This document shows positions 1 through 5,030 of a stretch of 8,544 bases of DNA, piece after piece. Under the pieces are notes generated by a model, which was given only the letters and a program-made list of their open reading frames with translations, made no database searches and was not told where the DNA came from. The stretch spans positions 20,324 to 28,867 of the forward strand of contig MHKK01000024.1 in assembly GCA_001818365.1 (NCBI GenBank), written 5' to 3'. Source of the DNA: Candidatus Komeilibacteria bacterium RIFCSPHIGHO2_01_FULL_52_14. GTDB taxonomy: Bacteria; Patescibacteriota; Patescibacteriia; UBA1558; 2-01-FULL-52-15. How positions within the stretch are numbered: position 1 is the first letter of the stretch; each line of letters starts with the position of its first letter. The position numbers and the translations under genes are program-made.

Positions 1-1472
1 GCAAAAAAGCCGAGTCCGAGCTTATGGGGCCGATGTACGAAGAGGCAACGCCGGAACAGCGGGAGCGCATTATGGCACGGGCTGGCCGCGGGCCTCGAAG
101 GAAGGCGCTCATTGAGCTTGAGCAGAAGCGTTTGAACGAGAAGGATGAGAGCGGCAACTACAGGGTAAGCGATGCGGATGTGCTCAAGACGGAGAATCAA
201 TATATTCTGGCAGGGGCATCGGAAAAAGAATTGAAGGACTTCCGTAAAGCAACGCATATGCGCGGAATGAAAGAACGTGTTAAATCTGCTCCGAGCGATG
301 AGCGGGCGCAGGCAGCTCAAAAAGAACTCAATGAACTGACGCTTGAACTTAATCAGGAGGGTAAGCTTACGAGCGATAAAATCTTCAATAATCCCGCTTT
401 TGCCATACAGCTTTTGTTGAGGACCAAGAGCGTTTCGCAGATCAATAGTTCGATCAAAGATCTTGAAAGCCCTGACAAGAAAGAGGTGCTCGATGTCATG
501 GAGCAGCAGGTAAGGGCTCTTAAAGCTAAGGAAGCTAAAGGTTTGAGCAACGCAGAAAAGAACGAGATGAGCAAACTTGGCAAGAAAGTTGCTTCCGGTC
601 TGACCGGCGCCGAACAAAAAATTTTTGAAAGCTTGAATGCGAAAGGAGTTGAAGCGATGACCGATGCGGAAATGAATGATCTTGAAAAGCTTACGACGAA
701 AGGATCGGTGCGGTTAAGTGACCCCGAGAAAAAACGATACTATGACCTCAGGCCAAGGCAGTATGAGGGGCTGGACACTACCGAGAACAAAGATCTTAGC
801 AAACTAAGCAATGTTATCGCTAAAAACGATACGCCTCGTGCAGCCCAGCTCGCTGCGGATGAAAAGATCGATCCGCACGTTGTAACCAGTAACATGGAGG
901 ACACCGACTATAACGATTTCATCAGCCATCCTAATTTTGAAAAGATAGCGCATAAGATAGACCCTTCGTTCATGCGAGACGCGATACAGACAAAGAAGGT
1001 GACGTCAGAAAATAAAACAAAGCTGGTTGAGGAGGTCACCGTAGCAGCCGGTAGCCCTGATGCCGCAAAAAACGTGCCGGCTCAGCGTGCAATGAGCGCA
1101 GCGCTGAATAACGAGCAGACTCGTCAGGAAACGAAGGATTACTTGGATAATTTACAGACGACTCAACCGGCCGGGTATAAGGCTATACAAGATTATGAAA
1201 ATAAGCTCATTCAGGATAAGGCAAAAGAGGGAGCAAAGAAGGAGCACGTGAGCGATGTTGAGCGGCTGTTACAGCGATATAAAAAGGATGATGTTGTCCT
1301 GGCCCCGCCAGGCAAAGACACGCTTGGAGCCCCGAACGATGTTGATGTATGGGTCGTTGAAAATATCGATAAGGTCAATAAAACCGTTGATTTGATGCAA
1401 CCCGCAACAGGTGGCGGTATGTTCAAGAAAAAGATGCCGCTGCAGGATTTCAAGCGCTATAATTTCTTCTAG
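1..1472 (+). CDS. Large charged protein of unknown function, C-terminal part (5' end outside window)
   Basis: The frame is open to the left edge, with codons for K-K-A-E-S-E-L before the first ATG at 24 and no SD there. This is therefore probably the C-terminal part of a longer protein. Numbered from that ATG it has 482 residues. Residues 1-172 are highly charged and helical. Residues 173-267 are five back-to-back 19-residue units of pattern x-L/M-S/T-x-x-E-(6)-L. Residues 268-410 are charged helix. Residues 415-482 look like a small beta-rich domain (VVLAPP, VDVWVVENID, TVDLMQP) ending in aromatic RYNFF. I see no signal peptide or membrane segment in the visible part. It ends in TAG, 168 nt before the next gene. 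I do not recognise the family. A cytoplasmic tail of a large secretion-system component is possible, but that is inferred only from the PrgI/VirB4-type genes elsewhere in the window. Confidence 0.8.
   Translation, partial: KKAESELMGPMYEEATPEQRERIMARAGRGPRRKALIELEQKRLNEKDESGNYRVSDADVLKTENQYILAGASEKELKDFRKATHMRGMKERVKSAPSDERAQAAQKELNELTLELNQEGKLTSDKIFNNPAFAIQLLLRTKSVSQINSSIKDLESPDKKEVLDVMEQQVRALKAKEAKGLSNAEKNEMSKLGKKVASGLTGAEQKIFESLNAKGVEAMTDAEMNDLEKLTTKGSVRLSDPEKKRYYDLRPRQYEGLDTTENKDLSKLSNVIAKNDTPRAAQLAADEKIDPHVVTSNMEDTDYNDFISHPNFEKIAHKIDPSFMRDAIQTKKVTSENKTKLVEEVTVAAGSPDAAKNVPAQRAMSAALNNEQTRQETKDYLDNLQTTQPAGYKAIQDYENKLIQDKAKEGAKKEHVSDVERLLQRYKKDDVVLAPPGKDTLGAPNDVDVWVVENIDKVNKTVDLMQPATGGGMFKKKMPLQDFKRYNFF
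540..824 (+). repeat. Five tandem 19-codon repeats inside the first CDS
   Basis: Residues 173-191, 192-210, 211-229, 230-248 and 249-267 (ATG at 24 as residue 1) align without gaps. Units begin GLSNAE, GLTGAE, AMTDAE, RLSDPE and GLDTTE. Each has Leu/Met at position 2, Ser/Thr/Asp at 3, Glu at 6 and Leu at 13 in four of the five, giving x-L-S/T-x-x-E-(6)-L. The DNA copies have diverged, so this is an old protein-level repeat and not a recent duplication. The pattern suggests a capped helix per unit, perhaps a helical-repeat surface; that is inference. Confidence 0.75.
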
Positions 1473-1498
1473 ATTTATCCCTAATCCCCGCGCCGGAT

Positions 1499-1643
1499 AG
1501 GAGGTATGCCCGGTAATACAACCTCGCGCCGCAATGCGGGGGAGCGTAAGCAACAAAGACGTGCCTAGTAAAAATAATAACCGCACTAAAAGGTCCACTT
1601 ATGAAAACTAAGTTTTCATCGCGAGGTTGATATACCGGGTATG
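1499..1643 (+). promoter_or_regulatory. Structured 5' leader RNA, copy 1, with the start codon in a long-range helix
   Basis: Bases 1503-1528 pair with 1620-1645. This gives 13 pairs (two G-U), a symmetric AUA/AUA internal loop, then 10 Watson-Crick pairs. The 3' strand holds the SD-like GAGG (1623-1626) and the AUG of the next gene (1641-1643). Inside are a CCGC-AAU-GCGG hairpin (1529-1539), an AGCAAC motif (1549-1554), and an 8-bp hairpin with UAA loop (1601-1608/1612-1619) stacked directly on the long helix. AGGAGGT at 1499-1505 can instead pair locally with ACCUC at 1521-1525, which would release the 3' strand. Bases 1625-1644 are identical to 7919-7938 in the second leader, and 1507-1519 match 7769-7781 at 12 of 13 positions. 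A translational switch is the natural reading; the ligand or protein is unknown. Confidence 0.7.
1601..1630 (+). CDS. Possible 9-codon leader peptide (uORF)
   Basis: ATG at 1601 is preceded by AAAAGG (1588-1593) at a 7-nt spacing, a better ribosome site than that of the main gene. It encodes MKTKFSSRG and stops at TGA 1628-1630, ten bases before the main ATG. The TGA lies in the 20-nt segment identical in both leaders, and a frame in the second leader ends in the same Arg-Gly-TGA. Its ATG is also part of the 5' strand of the 1601-1619 hairpin. It may be a coupling or attenuation peptide, or simply chance in a short AT-rich stretch. Confidence 0.25.
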   Translation: MKTKFSSRG

Positions 1644-2918
1644 CCGAACGTTTTGACATCATTTGACGAGCTTCCGCCGGCGGTGAAAACCGTCGTGCTT
1701 TCGGACGACGTATCTGACGCCAATGTCACGCTGCGCGCCGCGCATACTCTTTCGCCCCCGCAATATGATTATATGTTGCGTACCATCCGGGAGATTTTGT
1801 TGAGCAGGATTGGCGTCCTTGATCTGTCCAGCGCTTTGTCCCGTATGCCGGCCGGCAACCGTGTTGATCTGCGCAAATTGGCGCTTGATATTGCCCTGAC
1901 GCGCTTGTGGCCGCTCCAGGACTATCTGGGCACAGTCGATGTGCTGATCAACCGGCTCGGCGGAAGGGCTCCCGAAAAAATTCCTCTGCCAAGGCCCGAA
2001 ACGGACAGCGCAACGGAGGAGGAGGTTTCCACGGTCTCATGGCTGCCGGGAAGCGCGAAAGATATGCTCGAACGTTTCCCGCGTTTTGCCGAAATGTATC
2101 TGACGCACCGGCCTATCCGCGATACCGAGGGGCGTCTGCGGCCGCCGACCGTCACGGTCTGGCTGCAGGATTATTTGCATACGATGGGGGCAACCGGAGC
2201 GAATTCCCTGAAACGGAGCCAGTATCTCGCAAAGAGCGGCAATACCCGCACGCTGACCGACGAGGAGAAGATGAACCTGCTTAATTTTTTGGAATCGTAC
2301 GAGGATATGGTCGATATGTACTGGCGGGTCACCGGCGACAGTTTTTTGCTCATCGAGAGGGAGCTCCCAAAGGAAGCGGCGCGTCAGCAGCGGAGTGCCG
2401 CGGCAACGCTTCAGCTTTCCGCACTGACCGACTACTACCGGAATATGCAAGAAAATTACGCACGCGTCCTTGAGGACAAGAAGCGGGGGCTGAAGCTGGA
2501 GATAGGGGAAAATACCCGGAAACTCGCGGATATCGTGTGGGACTCGCTTGGGCTCGGTGATACGGATCGGTGCGTTGCGGCGATCGATCTCATGCTTGAT
2601 CGGCAAATCATGCAGGATATTTTGAAGACCGACCAGCGTTTTCGGGGGATTGTCGCACGGATGATCGAGGTCAAATACGGTTTGCAGGCTCGGGCCCGCT
2701 GGAACGGTGATTTCACCCAACTCTCCCCATGGTTTTTGTTTTTACGACTGCTGCTTGCCGATAAGTTGAGGATGGAGGAGGGCAGGGCCGCTATCATCGC
2801 GGATTACCTCAATAAAAAAGCGGGCTATCGCATGAGCCCGTTGTATTTGGATCTTAATTCAGGAAAATTTTTGTTCCGCGAGATTACCTACGAGAACGGA
2901 ACGCTCGCGGTCGCCTAA
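1641..2918 (+). CDS. Conserved-looking hypothetical protein, 425 aa
   Basis: The start is fixed at ATG 1641 because the second leader has the same 20-nt context around an independently recognisable start (the PrgI-like gene). The protein is soluble and mostly helical. Residues 1-110 are rich in Leu/Arg helix and 111-133 are an acidic linker. Residues 165-222 hold VTVWLQDYLHTMG, KRSQYL and LTDEEKMNLLNFLESYE. Residues 230-400 are further charged helix, and the end LYLDLNSGKFLFREITYENG looks like a beta hairpin. The block 'WL.DYL..G...S..RS.YL..S.N...LT.EE...L..L' resembles hypothetical proteins I associate with CPR genomes; this is recollection, not a search. There is no membrane segment and no enzymatic motif. 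The gene is convergent to efp, 26 nt away. Function is unknown; a link to the secretion-like genes rests only on the shared leader RNA. Confidence 0.85.
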   Translation: MPNVLTSFDELPPAVKTVVLSDDVSDANVTLRAAHTLSPPQYDYMLRTIREILLSRIGVLDLSSALSRMPAGNRVDLRKLALDIALTRLWPLQDYLGTVDVLINRLGGRAPEKIPLPRPETDSATEEEVSTVSWLPGSAKDMLERFPRFAEMYLTHRPIRDTEGRLRPPTVTVWLQDYLHTMGATGANSLKRSQYLAKSGNTRTLTDEEKMNLLNFLESYEDMVDMYWRVTGDSFLLIERELPKEAARQQRSAAATLQLSALTDYYRNMQENYARVLEDKKRGLKLEIGENTRKLADIVWDSLGLGDTDRCVAAIDLMLDRQIMQDILKTDQRFRGIVARMIEVKYGLQARARWNGDFTQLSPWFLFLRLLLADKLRMEEGRAAIIADYLNKKAGYRMSPLYLDLNSGKFLFREITYENGTLAVA

Positions 2919-2947
2919 GCAGTTCAGGCGCGCCAAGGCGCCGCTTA
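2916..2947. terminator. Weak convergent-gene inverted repeat, possible bidirectional terminator
   Basis: Between the stop codons of the 425-aa gene (TAA 2916-2918) and efp (TAA 2945-2947 on the minus strand) lie TAAGC (2916-2920)/GCTTA (2943-2947) and GGCGC (2927-2931)/GCGCC (2938-2942). They are separated by a 6-nt bulge on one side and a 6-nt loop. GC-rich pairing in a 26-nt convergent gap fits a shared stop region, but neither strand shows a T-run, so an intrinsic terminator is not established. Confidence 0.3.
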
Positions 2948-3502
2948 CGCGCGCTCAACGTACTCTCCGCTGTCGGTGTTGACGCGGATGCTGTCGCCGT
3001 CTTTGATAAAAAGCGGCGCGCGGACCTCCAGTCCGGTTTCCAGGGTAACGGTCTTCGTGACGTTGCCCGAGGTATCGCCGCGCACGCCCGGAGGAGCGCT
3101 GACGACTTTTAAAGTAATTTTCTTCGGAAGTTCGATACTGACCGCATTGCCGTTATACAGGAGCACCGTTATCCCCAGTCCTTCGGTAAGATATCCGCGA
3201 TAGTCGCCGATAGCATCGGCCGCGAATTCGTACTGTTCAAAATTCTCCGTATCCATGAAATAGAAACGTCCTTCCTGCACATACAAAAAAGTCGCACTCT
3301 TCCGTTCGATGTCGGCCTCTTCGACATGATCTCCCCCGGCAAAGCTTTTTTCGAGCGTTGATCCGGTGATCAAATTCTTCAGTTTCGTGCGGAGTGTGGC
3401 GCCGCTTCGCGCCTTCTTAATATGTTGCGTAAACGTCACAACGTACGGCTGATCGTTGATGGAAATAACCGTACCCAGTTTGATTTCGCTCATCGTCAAC
3501 AT
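2945..3502 (-). CDS. efp: Translation elongation factor P (EF-P)
   Basis: EF-P relieves ribosomes stalled on proline runs. From the ATG at 3502 (MLTMSEIKLGTVI) it has 185 residues, the usual size for three beta-barrel domains. A second ATG at 3493 (MSEIK) is possible. The frame runs further upstream, but that part overlaps rpsR and is not EF-P-like. The N-terminal KOW-like domain includes TLRTKLKNLITGSTLEKSF, and the C-terminal OB part includes APPGVRGDTSGNVTKTVTLETG and LFIKDGDSIRVNTDSGEYVERA, matching the EF-P signature. The loop that normally carries the modified Lys in PGKG reads IKKARSGA, with Arg at residue 32 and no PGKG. Beta-lysylation of a tip Lys by EpmA therefore seems unlikely. 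It begins 5 nt after the rpsR stop, so it is cotranscribed. Confidence 0.95.
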   Translation of the reverse strand: MLTMSEIKLGTVISINDQPYVVTFTQHIKKARSGATLRTKLKNLITGSTLEKSFAGGDHVEEADIERKSATFLYVQEGRFYFMDTENFEQYEFAADAIGDYRGYLTEGLGITVLLYNGNAVSIELPKKITLKVVSAPPGVRGDTSGNVTKTVTLETGLEVRAPLFIKDGDSIRVNTDSGEYVERA

Positions 3503-3507
3503 AGCCG

Positions 3508-3765
3508 TTATGCACGGGGCGTGTAGGGCATGAGCGCCATGAATCGGGCCCGTTTGATGGCCATGGCGAGTTTTCGCTGATGTTTGGAGCAGACACCCGA
3601 TTTTCTCCTCGGCAGAATTTTTGAATATGACGAAGTGTACCGGGTGAGCGCCTGCACGTTTTTGTAATCGATCGCTTTGACTCCGTTCGCGCAGAAATCG
3701 CACGATTTTATTCTCGGCTTGTTTCTTTGCGTCTGAGGGCGATGCGAAGATGATCGTTGTGCCAT
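3508..3765 (-). CDS. rpsR: 30S ribosomal protein bS18
   Basis: This small-subunit protein partners bS6 on the platform. It has 85 residues. After a basic, probably disordered N-terminus (1-20) come CDFCANGVKAIDYKNVQAL, KILPRRKSGVCSKHQRKLAMAIKRAR and FMALMPY, which is the complete bS18 core. Cys22, Cys25, Cys59 and His62 (CxxC plus CxxH) form a potential zinc-binding set, as in the C+ form of ribosomal proteins. The ATG is 2 nt after the ssb stop (TAA-CT-ATG) with no clear SD, implying translational coupling. Confidence 0.97.
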   Translation of the reverse strand: MAQRSSSHRPQTQRNKPRIKSCDFCANGVKAIDYKNVQALTRYTSSYSKILPRRKSGVCSKHQRKLAMAIKRARFMALMPYTPRA

Positions 3766-3767
3766 AG

Positions 3768-4211
3768 TTAAAATGGAATATCCTCAATGTTGATCTCTTC
3801 CTCGGCCGGAGCCGTTGGAGCTTTTGCCTGCTCTTCCTGCGGCTGGGGCTCGGCGCTTTGCGGTGCGCGTGCTCCAGAAGCCCCGGCCTTGTCCAGCAAG
3901 ATAATATTGTCGGCGATTATCTCGGTACGGAACCGCTTGATGCCGTTCTGGTCGTCCCAGCTGCGCGTCGAAAGCCGGCCTTCGATGTATATTTTGCCGC
4001 CCTTCTTCACGAACTGGCCCACGATCTCTCCGAGACGGCGCCACGCAACAACGTTGTGAAACTCGGCCTTTTGCTGACGCTGGCCTTCTTTATTCTTCCA
4101 GACCAGGTTCGTCGCAACCGAAAACGATGCGACGCTCTGGCCGCTCGGGGTCGTACGGATATCCGGATCGCGTACGACGTTGCCGATAATCATGACTTTA
4201 TTCAGGTCCAT
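3768..4211 (-). CDS. ssb: Single-stranded DNA-binding protein
   Basis: It binds and protects ssDNA in replication, repair and uptake. It has 147 residues. The OB fold covers about 1-106, with MIIGNVVRDPDIRTTPSGQS, ASFSVATN, AEFHNVVAWRRLGEIVGQFVKKG and KIYIEGRLSTRSWDD, all standard SSB blocks. A Gly/Ala/Gln/Pro linker (107-135) leads to the acidic tip EEEINIEDIPF, the partner-binding peptide. The ATG is 10 nt after the rpsF stop, preceded by ACTACCT and not an SD, so reinitiation from rpsF is likely. The rpsF-ssb-rpsR order is the classical arrangement. Confidence 0.97.
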   Translation of the reverse strand: MDLNKVMIIGNVVRDPDIRTTPSGQSVASFSVATNLVWKNKEGQRQQKAEFHNVVAWRRLGEIVGQFVKKGGKIYIEGRLSTRSWDDQNGIKRFRTEIIADNIILLDKAGASGARAPQSAEPQPQEEQAKAPTAPAEEEINIEDIPF

Positions 4212-4221
4212 AGGTAGTGCG

Positions 4222-4695
4222 TTATTTTATCATATCCGAATCAAGAAGCTCGTCGATCTTTTTGTCGAGCTCCTCAAGAGAAATTTTCCCTTCCTTCTTC
4301 TCAAGCGCCTTTTTTTCATCGGCACCTGCGCCGCGCTGTAATGCTTCCACCTGGCGCCGCTGGTGACGCTGCATGTAGAGTTCCTGCTGCAACAGCTCTT
4401 TCGCCGATATCGGTTTTTTGTTTACCAACATATGGCGAAGCACCTGTTTATGCAGGCGGAGCTGGCCTTCAAGCTGAAGGATGGTCGACGGCTCCGCGTC
4501 GAATTCGACCAGAAGGTAATAGCCGAATTTTTCCTTTGCAACGGGATAGGCGAGTTTTTTCCTGCCCCATGCTTCATGGCGCGTAATTTTTCCGCCCTGC
4601 TTTTCGATCCAATCAGAAATCTCCCGCTGGATGGCCTCGAGTTGTGTTTCGGGTACCTGGGTCGTTACCAGATACAAAAGTTCGTAATGTTTCAT
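4222..4695 (-). CDS. rpsF: 30S ribosomal protein bS6 with C-terminal extension
   Basis: It binds bS18 and 16S rRNA on the small-subunit platform. From ATG 4695 it has 157 residues, starting MKHYELLYLV. An in-frame GTG at 4701 lies inside the SD and is rejected. The ferredoxin-like core covers about 1-97 (AIQREISDWIEKQGGKITRHEAWGRKKLAYP, GYYLLVEF, LRLHKQVLRHMLV). The tail 98-157 is Gln/Arg-rich, then Lys/Glu-rich, ending ISLEELDKKIDELLDSD. Most bS6 proteins end near 95-135 residues. A tail ending in LEELDKKxDE resembles CPR bS6 proteins as I remember them. It is the first gene of the minus-strand operon and follows a long leader. Confidence 0.96.
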   Translation of the reverse strand: MKHYELLYLVTTQVPETQLEAIQREISDWIEKQGGKITRHEAWGRKKLAYPVAKEKFGYYLLVEFDAEPSTILQLEGQLRLHKQVLRHMLVNKKPISAKELLQQELYMQRHQRRQVEALQRGAGADEKKALEKKEGKISLEELDKKIDELLDSDMIK

Positions 4696-4697
4696 GT

Positions 4698-4704
4698 CCA
4701 CCTT
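4698..4704 (-). promoter_or_regulatory. Shine-Dalgarno site of rpsF
   Basis: On the minus strand AAGGTGG lies with AAGG five bases before ATG 4695. It is one of very few convincing SD sequences in the window, and it decides the start against the overlapping in-frame GTG at 4701. Confidence 0.7.
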
Positions 4705-4710
4705 AATCTT

Positions 4711-4797
4711 TTAATAAGTTAAGGATCCAGCACCGCTTTTGCGTCGGCTTTTCATTTTGGCGCCGCGAGCCATAGACGGTTTTGCGAAATATGGCAT
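4711..4797 (-). CDS. Possible 28-codon basic ORF ahead of rpsF
   Basis: ATG 4797 is preceded on the minus strand by GAAGGA with CCGA as spacer, a good ribosome site. The 28-residue product starts MPYFAKPSMARGAK, is rich in Lys/Arg, and stops at TAA 4711-4713, 15 nt before the rpsF ATG. The frame is open farther upstream, but only this part has a good SD. It overlaps one arm of a long inverted repeat (4725-4741), so it could be a leader peptide whose translation disrupts RNA structure. I recognise no family, and the coding reading may be chance. Confidence 0.25.
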   Translation of the reverse strand: MPYFAKPSMARGAKMKSRRKSGAGSLTY

Positions 4798-4839
4798 TCG
4801 GTCCTTCGTCGAGCCGTCGGCACAAAAGTGGTGCTGGAT
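4725..4839. repeat. Long-range inverted repeat in the rpsF leader, 17-nt arms
   Basis: ATCCAGCACCGCTTTTG (4725-4741) is the reverse complement of 4823-4839 at 16 of 17 positions. The odd pair (4735/4829) is G-U in a plus-strand RNA and A-C in a minus-strand RNA. Nested inside are GCCATA (4769-4774)/TATGGC (4790-4795). The arms share the CCAGCACC core with the palindrome at 4943-4983. In the minus-strand rpsF leader this would fold into one elongated structure around the 28-codon ORF. Confidence 0.6.
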
Positions 4840-4913
4840 ATGGTTGATACATGCTGCCCCGGATACGGGGGTATTTGATATGTTGAAAACGTACCAATCG
4901 TGTATCGGGCAGA

Positions 4914-4943
4914 ACAGTATCACGGGAAGACCATCCGTGTCAA
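4914..4943 (-). promoter_or_regulatory. Putative promoter of the rpsF-ssb-rpsR-efp operon
   Basis: On the minus strand a consensus TTGACA (4938-4943) is followed after 18 bp by TACTGT (4914-4919), with TGA immediately before it giving an extended -10 (TGnTACTGT). A 16-bp alternative is GATACT. The start would fall near 4907, leaving a leader of roughly 210 nt before rpsF. The -35 box overlaps the edge of the 18-bp palindrome by one base. Confidence 0.5.
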
Positions 4944-4983
4944 CCCAGCACCACTCCGACGTACTGTCGGAGTGGTGCTGGGT
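4943..4983. repeat. Perfect 18-bp palindrome between divergent promoters
   Basis: ACCCAGCACCACTCCGAC (4943-4960) is exactly inverted at 4966-4983, with a 5-nt spacer GTACT. There is no T-run on either side, so it is not a standard intrinsic terminator. It abuts the minus-strand -35 and lies about 10 bp upstream of the plus-strand -35. This placement fits an operator or cruciform-type site serving both divergent units. The core CCAGCACCAC recurs at 4727-4736 (one mismatch) and inverted at 4828-4837. Confidence 0.8.
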
Positions 4984-4992
4984 CAATGCGCG

Positions 4993-5021
4993 TACACAAG
5001 CGGCCTGCGGCCTGCTATAAT
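4993..5021 (+). promoter_or_regulatory. Promoter for the TRM11-like gene, giving a near-leaderless mRNA
   Basis: A perfect -10 TATAAT (5016-5021) has a weak -35 TACACA (4993-4998) at a 17-bp spacing. Transcription should start about 5027-5029, only two to four bases before ATG 5031, so no SD is possible. The spacer contains a 7-bp tandem, CGGCCTG twice. Confidence 0.6.
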
Positions 5022-5030
5022 AAATGACGA

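Noticed and set aside
1506..1568. 20-codon ORF starting at ATG 1506 just after AGGAGG
   Set aside because: The SD is only one base from the ATG, too close to work, and copy 2 has CTG at this position. It more likely reflects the conserved 5' strand of the leader helix.
3503..3787. N-terminal extension of the EF-P frame to 280 codons
   Set aside because: The added part overlaps rpsR and the end of ssb and resembles no EF-P. The ATG at 3502 gives the normal 185-residue length.
4842..4849. GGTTGATA in the divergent region as a third leader copy
   Set aside because: Only 8 bases match, without the ACCGGG strand or a paired 5' CCCGGU, and no start codon in the right place.
4943..4983. Palindrome as a rho-independent terminator
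   Set aside because: No T-run on either side and no gene ends towards it on either strand; both flanking genes point away.
4711..5020. ORFs of 91 and 93 codons on opposite strands of the 4696-5030 region
   Set aside because: Both gain length and a shared TQHHSD-xx-SEWCWV-like stretch only because they read through the same palindrome. Promoters and repeats lie inside them.
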